Assembly: GCA_025408405.1 (NCBI GenBank)
Contig: JANYJE010000063.1
Location: forward strand, 1-39,557
Source of the DNA: Nitrosomonadales bacterium
GTDB taxonomy: Bacteria; Pseudomonadota; Gammaproteobacteria; Burkholderiales; Gallionellaceae
DNA: 39,557 nt
Reading direction: 5' to 3'
Position 1 is the first letter of the stretch, and each line of letters opens with the position of its first letter. A program made the translations under genes and the position numbers. This document shows positions 7,849-14,978 of the stretch, piece after piece. Under the pieces are notes generated by a model that did no database searches, was not told the origin of the DNA, and worked only from the letters and a program-made list of their open reading frames with translations.

Positions 7849-8053
7849 CAGGGTGTTGAAAAACGTAGCGAGGATGGCCAGCTGCAAGGCGCACGGAGCG
7901 GAGCGACCGAGACATATCAAATAGATAGGCGAGGGAGCGAGCACCGGGCAACGCCGCAGATGGCCACCGCATAACCAATGACTTGGCTGGCGTTGTTTGA
8001 CAGCCTAGTCAGATGGCTAGTAGTTTCATCAGTAGCTTTTCAACACCCTGTTA
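7846..8053. mobile_element. MITE-like element, 206 bp between TA dinucleotides
   Basis: A 17-bp perfect inverted repeat, TAACAGGGTGTTGAAAA at 7846-7862 and its complement at 8037-8053, encloses non-coding DNA with no transposase. The outermost TA on both sides could be a target duplication, as made by IS630/Tc1-mariner-type transposases. The element starts within the stop codon of the protease gene. Family assignment is inference. Confidence 0.75.
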
Positions 8054-8110
8054 GGTGTTCCGCTTTCCCCATTGCCAGTGCTTGCGCGGGCATTTTTTTA
8101 CCCTTTATCG

Positions 8111-8164
8111 TGACAAAACTGTAATGCACCTGTCGCGCGATCGGTAATCCGTATTGGTCATAGT
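8111..8164 (+). promoter_or_regulatory. regulator palindrome and promoter of the microprotein gene
   Basis: TGACAAAACTGTAAT (8111-8125) matches the palindrome at 6508. A second GTAAT is at 8144-8148 and CATAGT at 8159-8164, with the same 23- and 15-bp steps as in the 6508 promoter. It lies about 70 bp before the ATG at 8193. Confidence 0.58.
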
Positions 8165-8192
8165 GGGGCCGTTGCAACCAACGGAGAAAATC

Positions 8193-8324
8193 ATGAAAGG
8201 ATTCCTGATCAGCATGGTGGTGAGCGCCGGTTTGACACTGCTGTCTGCCGACACCCGGATTCTTGAGGATGTTCATGACCTGATGGCGAATCTGGCGGGG
8301 ATCATCCGCCAGTTACTTGCCTAG
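8193..8324 (+). CDS. 43-residue microprotein
   Basis: This short frame encodes MKGFLISMVVSAGLTLLSAD followed by 23 residues ending IIRQLLA. The N-terminus looks like a signal peptide or a short membrane helix; the rest is an amphipathic helix with alternating Asp/Arg and Leu/Ile. A CGGAGAAAATC ribosome site precedes the ATG. It has its own promoter with the palindrome shared with the two-component regulator and the repeat-protein gene, and a terminator 17 bp downstream. Regulatory context and a terminator both support expression. I recognise no family; possibilities include a small periplasmic or inner-membrane modulator of the kinase. Confidence 0.6.
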   Translation: MKGFLISMVVSAGLTLLSADTRILEDVHDLMANLAGIIRQLLA

Positions 8325-8340
8325 GTGAGGGGCATATCAT

Positions 8341-8367
8341 GAAAAAACCCGCCGCAGCGGTTTTTTC
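8341..8367. terminator. bidirectional intrinsic terminator
   Basis: Six As (8342-8347) and CCGC pair with GCGG and six Ts (8361-8366) around a CGCA loop, with one bulged C. It sits between the microprotein gene and the convergent aminotransferase gene and can serve both strands. Confidence 0.8.
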
Positions 8368-8387
8368 AAGGGCGATGGTCTCGGCGA

Positions 8388-9569
8388 TCAGCCCGCAAAC
8401 ACCTTCTGCGCCGCAGCCACAGCCACGCCATTCTTAACCGGCGCTTTCATGCGGCCGAGGATGTCGTCTAGCGCAGCCAGGCACAGCAGGATGTTGCGCT
8501 GGTTGCTGGCGTATCCCATCAGGCCGATGCGCCATACCTTGCCTGCCATCACGCCCAGGCCTGCGCCGATTTCCAGCTGGTATTCATTGAGCAGGGCGCC
8601 GCGCACGGCGGCATCGTCCACGCCTGCGGGAAGGCTGATGGCATTCAGTTGCGGCAGGCGTTCACCGGCCGGCACCACAAATTTCAGCCCCATCGCTTCC
8701 AGGCCCGCGCCGAGGGCTAAGTGATTTTTGTGGTGGCGCGCCCAGGAATTTTCCAGGCCTTCTTCCTGCAGCATCACCAGCGCTTCGTGCAGGCCGTACA
8801 GCGCATTGATGGGCGCGGTGTGATGATAGGCGCGCTTGCTGGCGCCGCCCCAGTAACCCATCACCAGGTTCAGATCCATAAACCAGCTTTGCACTTTTGT
8901 TTTGCGGTTCTTGATTTTCTCCTGCGCGCGTGCGCTGAAGCTCACTGGAGACAGGCCCGGTGTGCACGACAGGCATTTCTGCGTGCCGGAATAGATGGCA
9001 TCGATATTCCACTCGTCCACCAGGAGCTTGGAGCCGCCCAGCGAGGTGATGGCGTCAACGATGCTCAGACACCCGTATTGGTGTGCGATGGCGACCAGCG
9101 TCTTGGCGTCGGACACGGCACCTGTGGATGTTTCTGCATGCACGAAGGCAACCACTTTGCTATCCGGATTGGCCTTGAGCGCGTCTTCCAGTTTTTGCGG
9201 GTCGACTGCGCGCCCCCAATCGTCTTGCACCATTACGGCGATAGCGCCGCAACGCTCGACGTTTTCTTTCATGCGCCCGCCGAACACGCCGTTCTGGCAC
9301 ACGATCACCTTGTCACCGGGCTCCACCAGATTGACGAAGCAGGTTTCCATGCCGGCAGAGCCGGGGGCGGAAACAGGCATGGTCAATTCGTTCTTGGTCT
9401 GGAAGGCATATTTAAGCAGCTCCTTCATCTCGTCCATCATCGTCACAAACATCGGGTCGAGATGGCCGATGGTGGGGCGTGCCATCGCACCCAGCACGCG
9501 CGCGCTGACATCGGAAGGGCCGGGGCCCATCAGGATGCGTTGTGGTGGATAAAATGAGCTGATTGCCAT
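8388..9569 (-). CDS. serine-glyoxylate / alanine-glyoxylate aminotransferase
   Basis: This 393-residue fold-type I PLP enzyme opens with RILMGPGPSDVSARVLGAMA, typical of the AGXT/SgaA group. SAPGSAGMETCFVNLVEPGD forms the cofactor-phosphate region. K198 in SGTQKCLSCTPG is the Schiff-base lysine, with GAVSDAKTLVAIA and SIVDAITSLGG (the aspartate that binds the pyridine nitrogen) before it. It makes glycine from glyoxylate using serine or alanine as donor. It lies 22 bp downstream of glcF on the same strand, so it probably forms an operon with glcDEF and takes up the glyoxylate they produce. A diverged 3' fragment of a paralogue persists at 3887-4021. Confidence 0.92.
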   Translation of the reverse strand: MAISSFYPPQRILMGPGPSDVSARVLGAMARPTIGHLDPMFVTMMDEMKELLKYAFQTKNELTMPVSAPGSAGMETCFVNLVEPGDKVIVCQNGVFGGRMKENVERCGAIAVMVQDDWGRAVDPQKLEDALKANPDSKVVAFVHAETSTGAVSDAKTLVAIAHQYGCLSIVDAITSLGGSKLLVDEWNIDAIYSGTQKCLSCTPGLSPVSFSARAQEKIKNRKTKVQSWFMDLNLVMGYWGGASKRAYHHTAPINALYGLHEALVMLQEEGLENSWARHHKNHLALGAGLEAMGLKFVVPAGERLPQLNAISLPAGVDDAAVRGALLNEYQLEIGAGLGVMAGKVWRIGLMGYASNQRNILLCLAALDDILGRMKAPVKNGVAVAAAQKVFAG

Positions 9570-9591
9570 GTTGCGTCCTTTTAAAGTGGTT

Positions 9592-10815
9592 TCAGGTTGA
9601 TGGCGGCGTCTGTTCCAGTAATTCTATCCAGTGCTTGACCGGAATCTTGCTGGCGCTTTCCAGGTGCAGCTGGCAGCCGATGTTGGCGGTGGCGATGACA
9701 TCGGGCGCACCCTGTTGCAGCGCCGCAATTTTGTTGCCCAGCAGCTGTTGCGACAGCGCCGGTTGCAGCAGGGAATAGGTGCCCGCAGCACCGCAGCACA
9801 GGTGGCCGCCGGCAACCGCAGTCAGCGTGTAGCCGCAGCGCTGCAGGATATTTTCAACCACACCGCCCAGTTTCTGCCCGTGCTGCAGAGTGCAGGAGGA
9901 CTGGCAGGCAACGCGGCACCCTTTGCCGATATTGGCAAACCTGTCCAGGTTCTCGTCGCGCAGGATTTCGCTCAGGTCGCGCGTGAGCGCACTGATACGC
10001 GCCGCACGGGCGGCATAGGCAGCATCGTTTTTTAGCGCATGGCCATAATCTTTCACCATCACGCCGCAGCCGCTGGCCGTCATCACGATAGCCTCTATGC
10101 CTTGCCCGACAAAGGGCCACCAGGCATCGATGTTGCTGCGCATCATGTCGCGTGCCTGCTCAGGCTCGGCCAGATGCTGGTGCATCGCGCCGCAGCAGCC
10201 GGCATCCGGCGCGTTGAGCAGGGTGATGCCGAGTTGATCCAGCACGCGCGCGGCGGCGGCATTGGTGGAAGGTGTGGCCAGCGGCTGCACGCAACCTTCC
10301 AGAACCAGCATGCGTCGTGCATGTTGCGAGTGCGGGCGCGCTGCTGCTTGGCGCGTGCGCGGCAGGATGCGGCGCAGCGCAGGCGGCAACAGCGGGCGCA
10401 GCAGCTGTCCCAGGGCGAGCGGCAGGCGCAGCCTGCCGGGGTAGGGGAGTACTGCCAGCAGTGCGTGGCGCACTGCGCTTTCCCACCATGGGCGCGCTGC
10501 ACGCGCTTCAATGAGTCCGCGCCCGATGTCGATCAGGCGCCCGTATTGCACGCCGGAAGGGCAGGTGGTTTCGCAGGAGCGGCAGGTCAGGCAGCGGTCG
10601 AGGTGCAAACGCGTTTTTGCGCCGGACTGCCTGCCTTCCAGCATTTCCTTGATCAGGTAAATGCGCCCGCGCGGCCCGTCCAGTTCCGACCCCAGGAGCT
10701 GATAGGTGGGGCAGGTGGCGTTGCAGAAGCCGCAGTGCACGCAGGTGCGCAGGATCGCATTGGCCTCGGCGATGTCGGTGCGTTGCAGCAGCTCGGGTGG
10801 AATGGATGTCTGCAT
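9592..10815 (-). CDS. glcF: glycolate oxidase iron-sulfur subunit GlcF
   Basis: The 407-residue protein has two 4Fe-4S motifs: C25-x2-C28-x2-C31-x3-C35-P (CVHCGFCNATCP) and C75-x2-C78-x2-C81-x3-C85-P (CLTCRSCETTCP). Two CCG domains follow (GCCGAMHQHL and HLCCGAAGTYSLLQP), as in heterodisulfide-reductase-like subunits. GlcF passes electrons from the flavin subunits GlcD and GlcE to the quinone pool at the inner membrane. Length and order match Escherichia coli GlcF. It starts 6 bp after glcE and is followed after 22 bp by the aminotransferase. Confidence 0.95.
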   Translation of the reverse strand: MQTSIPPELLQRTDIAEANAILRTCVHCGFCNATCPTYQLLGSELDGPRGRIYLIKEMLEGRQSGAKTRLHLDRCLTCRSCETTCPSGVQYGRLIDIGRGLIEARAARPWWESAVRHALLAVLPYPGRLRLPLALGQLLRPLLPPALRRILPRTRQAAARPHSQHARRMLVLEGCVQPLATPSTNAAAARVLDQLGITLLNAPDAGCCGAMHQHLAEPEQARDMMRSNIDAWWPFVGQGIEAIVMTASGCGVMVKDYGHALKNDAAYAARAARISALTRDLSEILRDENLDRFANIGKGCRVACQSSCTLQHGQKLGGVVENILQRCGYTLTAVAGGHLCCGAAGTYSLLQPALSQQLLGNKIAALQQGAPDVIATANIGCQLHLESASKIPVKHWIELLEQTPPST

Positions 10816-10821
10816 TTGCTG

Positions 10822-11880
10822 TTACAGGTGCGGATACATGCGCCCGCGATTGAATATGCCGTGCGGGTCGAAGCTGAGCTTCAGGCGCTGGTGCAGTTTG
10901 AACAGGGGGGCGGGCAGAGGCTCGAATATTTCTGCGGCTGGCGCGTGGCCGCGCCAGCAGGTGACATGGCCGCCTGCTGCGGCAACGCCTTTACGAATGT
11001 CGGCAACGGGTGCGTCGCTCGCCAGCCAGCGTTGCGCGCCGCCCCAGTCCAGCAGCCAGGCGCCAGGTATTGCCAGGGGGGCGGTGGCGGGTTTCACCAG
11101 CACGCGATACAAGGGCTTCCCGCTGTGGAAAAAAGGCAGCTGCTGTTCGCGCAATGACTGCCAGAAGGGAGCTGCGTTTTCGATCACCGCCCCGCCCAGA
11201 TTGGCATGCGCCTGTTTCACCGCCTGCTCGCTGCCGGCCAGGCGGATATACACATGCCCGGTGTGATAGCACGCAGCATCCACCGGCACGGGCTGCGACA
11301 ACAGCTGGCTCATGCGCCCGATCGCCTCCTCCTGCGCGCATTCATGGATCAGGGTGAGGCTTGCGGCCGGGCGCGGCAGCACCTTCAGGCTGCATTCCAG
11401 CAGCACACCCAGCGTGCCGTAAGCGCCGACCATCAGGCGCGACACATCGTAGCCCGCCACATTTTTCATAACCTGGCCCCCGAAGCGCAGCAGTTCGGCG
11501 CGGCCGTTGAGAAGCTTGCAGCCCAGCATCGCGTCACGCGCGGCACCGGCGTAAGGGCGGCGCGGGCCGGACAAACCACAGGCGATGGTGCCGCCCAGGG
11601 TGGCGTGTGCGCCAAAATGCGGCGGCTCGAAAGTGAGCATCTGTCCAGCCTTTGACAGCGCGGCTTCGATCTCGGCGAGCGGCGTGCCCGCACGTGCAGT
11701 CAGCACCAGCTCGCGCGGGTCGTATTCGATAATGCCGCTGTGCATTGATGCCGGCAGCACTTCGCCCTGCGGGGCGTGGCCGAGAAAATTTTTGCTGTTG
11801 CCGCCGCAAATATGCAGCGGCGTGCGTGAGCCGATCGCATCGTGAACCTGCTGCTGCATGGCTGTGCTCATGTCGGACAT
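10822..11880 (-). CDS. glcE: glycolate oxidase FAD-binding subunit GlcE
   Basis: The 352-residue protein has the PCMH-type FAD-binding domain in its first half (PLHICGGNSKNFLG, VLTARAGTPLAEIEAALSKAG, ATLGGTIACGLSGPRRPYAG, FGGQVMKNVAGYDVSRLMVG). The C-terminal half is shorter than in GlcD, as usual for GlcE, and ends FDPHGIFNRGRMYPHL. It forms the glycolate dehydrogenase complex with GlcD and GlcF. Its ATG shares a base with the glcD stop (TGATG), so translation is probably coupled. Confidence 0.94.
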   Translation of the reverse strand: MSDMSTAMQQQVHDAIGSRTPLHICGGNSKNFLGHAPQGEVLPASMHSGIIEYDPRELVLTARAGTPLAEIEAALSKAGQMLTFEPPHFGAHATLGGTIACGLSGPRRPYAGAARDAMLGCKLLNGRAELLRFGGQVMKNVAGYDVSRLMVGAYGTLGVLLECSLKVLPRPAASLTLIHECAQEEAIGRMSQLLSQPVPVDAACYHTGHVYIRLAGSEQAVKQAHANLGGAVIENAAPFWQSLREQQLPFFHSGKPLYRVLVKPATAPLAIPGAWLLDWGGAQRWLASDAPVADIRKGVAAAGGHVTCWRGHAPAAEIFEPLPAPLFKLHQRLKLSFDPHGIFNRGRMYPHL

Positions 11881-13370
11881 CAGAAGCGTTCCAGTTCGGG
11901 GTGGGACAGCTGTCCGTGGTGCACATGCATGGCGCCAAATTCGGCGCAGCGATGCAACGTGGGCACAGCCTTGCCGGGATTGAGCAGGCCATCGGGGTCA
12001 AAGGCGGCCTTTAGCGCGTGAAACTGGGCGAGCTCGCCGCTTTGAAACTGGATGCACATCTGGTCTATCTTTTCCATGCCCACGCCGTGTTCGCCGGTGA
12101 TGGTGCCGCCCACTTCCACGCACAGCTGCAGGATGCGCCGGCCGAATTCTTCGGTGCGTGCCAGTTCGCCGGGCCTGTTGGCATCGAACAGGATCAGCGG
12201 GTGCAGGTTGCCATCGCCGGCATGAAACACATTGGCCACCGCCAGGCCGTACTCCCCTGACCACAGGCTGATCTGGCGCAACACCTGCGGCAGCCGGTGG
12301 CGCGGGATGGTGCCGTCCATGCAGTAGTAATCCGGTGAAATGCGCCCCACCGCGGGGAAGGCCGATTTGCGCCCCTTCCAGAACAATTGCCGTTCGGCTT
12401 CATCGACCGCGGTGCGCACTTCGGTGGCGCCGTTGTGGGTCAGCAGATGGCGCACCGCCACGATGTATTCGGAAACTTCGGCATTGCTGCCATCCAGCTC
12501 GCACAGCAATATCGCTGCTGCATCGCGCGGATAGCCGGCATGGACAAAATCTTCCGCGGCCTGGATGGCCAGCTTGTCCATCATCTCCAGCCCTGCGGGA
12601 ATAATGCCCGCTGCGATGATCGCGCCCACTGCCTCTCCCGCCTTCACCACATCGTCAAACGCGGCCAGAATCACCTGCGCGCGTTGCGGCCTGGCCAGCA
12701 GCTTGACGGTGACTTCGACGATGATGCCGAGCATGCCTTCGGAACCGGTCAGCAGCGCGAGCAGGTCGTAGCCGGGGGCATCCAGTGTTTCTGCGCCTAT
12801 GCTGAGCAGCTCGCCCTCCATGGTGACCACCTTCAGCATCAGGATGTTATGCACGGTGAGGCCGTATTTCAGGCAATGCACGCCGCCGGAATTTTCCGCC
12901 ACGTTGCCGCCTATAGTGCAGGCGATTTGCGAAGAAGGGTCGGGAGCGTAATACATGCCATGGGCTGCGGCGGCTTCGGAAATGGCGAGGTTGCGCACAC
13001 CCGGCTGGACTGTGGCAAGAGCGTTGGGCGCATCGATGTGCAGGATGCGCGTGAATTTTGCCAGGCTCAGCAGCACGCCGTCACGCAGCGGCAACGCGCC
13101 ACCGGACAAGCCGGTTCCCGCGCCGCGCGCCACCACCGGCACCTGCAGCTCATGGCACAGGCGCATGATGGCTTGCACCTGTGCGATCGTTTCCGGCAGC
13201 ACCACCACCAGCGGCAGGCGCCGGTATACCGCCAGTGCGTCGCATTCGAACGGGCGCAGATCTTCCGGGTCTGTCAGTACGGCGCCGCCTGGCAATAACG
13301 CAAGAAGCCCGTTACACAGGGCTTCTTGCGTTGGCGTGCGGCGCTCAATGGCGGGTGCTGCAACAGTCAT
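11880..13370 (-). CDS. glcD: glycolate oxidase catalytic FAD subunit GlcD
   Basis: The 496-residue protein matches E. coli GlcD nearly end to end. It has VPVVARGAGTGLSGGALPL in the FAD-binding domain, YYAPDPSSQIACTIGGNVAE, LLALLTGSEGMLGI, the FAD-oxidase C-terminal domain with GRISPDYYCMDGTIPR and NVFHAGDGNLHPLILFD, and the terminal PTLHRCAEFGAMHVHHG. It oxidises glycolate (from phosphoglycolate made by RubisCO oxygenation in autotrophs) to glyoxylate. It is the first gene of a glcDEF-aminotransferase unit and is divergent from a methyltransferase gene across about 124 bp. A 14-bp perfect hairpin lies within codons 13-25. Confidence 0.96.
   Translation of the reverse strand: MTVAAPAIERRTPTQEALCNGLLALLPGGAVLTDPEDLRPFECDALAVYRRLPLVVVLPETIAQVQAIMRLCHELQVPVVARGAGTGLSGGALPLRDGVLLSLAKFTRILHIDAPNALATVQPGVRNLAISEAAAAHGMYYAPDPSSQIACTIGGNVAENSGGVHCLKYGLTVHNILMLKVVTMEGELLSIGAETLDAPGYDLLALLTGSEGMLGIIVEVTVKLLARPQRAQVILAAFDDVVKAGEAVGAIIAAGIIPAGLEMMDKLAIQAAEDFVHAGYPRDAAAILLCELDGSNAEVSEYIVAVRHLLTHNGATEVRTAVDEAERQLFWKGRKSAFPAVGRISPDYYCMDGTIPRHRLPQVLRQISLWSGEYGLAVANVFHAGDGNLHPLILFDANRPGELARTEEFGRRILQLCVEVGGTITGEHGVGMEKIDQMCIQFQSGELAQFHALKAAFDPDGLLNPGKAVPTLHRCAEFGAMHVHHGQLSHPELERF
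13297..13332 (-). other. 14-bp perfect hairpin inside the start of glcD
   Basis: AACGCAAGAAGCCC (13297-13310) and GGGCTTCTTGCGTT (13319-13332) are exact complements around an 8-base loop. In the glcD mRNA the structure begins about 38 bases after the start codon. A stem this long in coding sequence is uncommon and could slow translation or transcription. Confidence 0.7.
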
Positions 13371-13435
13371 GCTGCAACATCGAGTAATTTAGTCATGTAC
13401 ACGATTTCAGCAGAGTTTGTTTGGAAAAGCAACTC

Positions 13436-13463
13436 TTGGTGATGCGCGCAAATCTGCTATCGT
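13436..13463 (+). promoter_or_regulatory. possible sigma-70 promoter of the methyltransferase gene
   Basis: TTGGTG (13436-13441) and TATCGT (13458-13463) are separated by 16 bp, 32 bp upstream of the ATG at 13495. The match is moderate. Confidence 0.35.
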
Positions 13464-13494
13464 CGCGCCTGGAAAAGTTGAAGGGGAACGTTTG

Positions 13495-14100
13495 ATGGCT
13501 GCAAATATGTGGGATGAACGTTACGCAGGTGATGACTATCATTTTGGCACGGCACCGAATGCCTTCCTGGTGACGCAGCGCAGCCTGCTCAAGCCCGGCA
13601 TGCGCTGCCTGGCTGTGGCCGATGGGGAAGGGCGCAACGGTGTGTGGCTGGCCGAACAGGGCTTGCAGGTGGTGTCGGTGGATAGCTCTGCCGTAGCCGC
13701 AGCCAAGGCCAGGAAGCTGGCGCAGGAGCGCGGGGTTGCGCTCGATGTGGAAGTCGCAGATTTGCTGAGCTGGGATTGCGGCGAGAGTTGCTTTGACGCG
13801 GTGGTTGCCATCTTCATCCAGTTTGCCAGCCCGGAGCAACGGGCCCGGCTATTTGCCCATCTCAAACGCGCGCTCAAACCCGGTGGCCTGCTGCTGGTGC
13901 AGGGCTATACGCCGCGCCAGCTGGATTTCCGCAGCGGTGGCCCGGCGCTGGCCGACAACCTGTACACCGAAGCCATGCTGCGCAGCGCCTTTGCCGATAT
14001 GGGCATTGTGCACCTGTCCGAACACGTGAGTTTTATCAGCGAAGGGTCGGGTCATTACGGTGTGTCGGCGCTGCTCGATGTGGTGGCGCGCAAGCGCTAG
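13495..14100 (+). CDS. class I SAM-dependent methyltransferase
   Basis: The 201-residue protein begins MAANMWDERYAGDDYHFGTA, typical of TehB/TPMT-like methyltransferases. The SAM-binding Rossmann domain shows CLAVADGEGRNGVWLAEQG (motif I), VVSVDSSAVAAAKARKLA (acidic residue binding the ribose) and FDAVVAIFIQFASPEQRARL. ALKPGGLLLVQGYTPRQL follows. Relatives methylate thiols, selenium, tellurium or small metabolites; the substrate here is not known. The start at 13495 follows AAGGGGA; an in-frame ATG at 13417 has no ribosome site. Confidence 0.88.
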   Translation: MAANMWDERYAGDDYHFGTAPNAFLVTQRSLLKPGMRCLAVADGEGRNGVWLAEQGLQVVSVDSSAVAAAKARKLAQERGVALDVEVADLLSWDCGESCFDAVVAIFIQFASPEQRARLFAHLKRALKPGGLLLVQGYTPRQLDFRSGGPALADNLYTEAMLRSAFADMGIVHLSEHVSFISEGSGHYGVSALLDVVARKR

Positions 14101-14140
14101 CAATTCAGGGGGCCCGCTTGGTGCGGATCGAGCATTCAGC

Positions 14141-14175
14141 CCCAAGACCCAAGACCCAAGACCCAAGACCCAAGA
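14141..14175 (+). repeat. heptamer tandem repeat, 5 x CCCAAGA
   Basis: Five uninterrupted copies of CCCAAGA lie in the intergenic gap between the convergent methyltransferase and phytochelatin-synthase-like genes. Seven-base arrays are prone to slippage, so copy number may vary between strains. Confidence 0.95.
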
Positions 14176-14223
14176 CAAAGGGGAGCGTTTAATCGGTCGC
14201 GCGTGAAGGTTTTGAGACGCTTT

Positions 14224-14922
14224 TCATTCCGACACGATAACCAGCCCCCTCGCCTTGTTGCTGGTTGTATCCAGGGTGGCAATCGCCTTTTGCAGGGTGC
14301 CGATTCCGACCCACACCGGGGCGTACATATACTTGGCCACATCGAGAATCAGCACGCTGTCGGTCTGTGCATCATAGGCCGCCAGCGCCGACCAGTGGCC
14401 GCCGCCTTCCTGCCCCACGGAGCTGCGCAGATAATTGGCCAGCACAAACTGGCCGTCATCGCCCAGCGCCTTTTGCAGCAGGGTGCGCAGGGATTTTTCG
14501 TCCAGGGTGTCACCGGCGATGGATCTCGCCTTTACTCCCTGCGCAACCAGCGTCTTGACCATTTCATCGCGTGTCATGCCCTGAGACAGTACGGTCTGCG
14601 GACTGATCACTTTTACGACTTCCGGGGTGAAATAGTTGCTTTGGGTGAAGTAGGCATTGGGGGCGTAAATCGGATCAACCGGTTTCTTGATCGGCATCGC
14701 ATTGAGCACGGTGATGGCGCTGGCTACGGAGCAATAGGTCTGGTTGATCTGCTCGGCAAACCACGGGCTCAGCTGCCAGTAATCCGCATCAGCCGGGATA
14801 CGGGCACGCAATATCTTGCCTGCCTCCGAGTTCCAGTAGACCAGCGCAGGCTCTGCAGCTGCCGGGGAAAAGGGGGCCGCCACAAGAACTGCAAGCAGGA
14901 TAAAACGCGCAAGTTTATTCAC
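14224..14922 (-). CDS. phytochelatin synthase-like papain-fold protease (secreted)
   Basis: The 232-residue protein has a signal peptide (residues 1-23) followed by a single phytochelatin synthase N-terminal domain. The triad is visible: C64 in EQINQTYCSVASAITVLNAM, H176 in GGGHWSALAAYD and D194 in ILDVAKYMYAPVWV. It lacks the cysteine-rich C-terminal half of plant enzymes. Bacterial short forms mostly hydrolyse glutathione to gamma-Glu-Cys and make little or no phytochelatin (known for the family). Export suggests it acts on periplasmic glutathione or conjugates. It is convergent with the methyltransferase gene. A metal-stress role fits the RND metal pump 5 kb away, but no direct link is visible. 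Confidence 0.92.
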   Translation of the reverse strand: MNKLARFILLAVLVAAPFSPAAAEPALVYWNSEAGKILRARIPADADYWQLSPWFAEQINQTYCSVASAITVLNAMPIKKPVDPIYAPNAYFTQSNYFTPEVVKVISPQTVLSQGMTRDEMVKTLVAQGVKARSIAGDTLDEKSLRTLLQKALGDDGQFVLANYLRSSVGQEGGGHWSALAAYDAQTDSVLILDVAKYMYAPVWVGIGTLQKAIATLDTTSNKARGLVIVSE

Positions 14923-14978
14923 GATGAAACCTCCTTCAGGGTTTGCAGCAAGGCTGCTGTTCCGTTTTCACGGCAGGC

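Noticed and set aside
7861-8036. A gene inside the MITE-like element
   Set aside because: The only frames are short and without a ribosome site or plausible composition.
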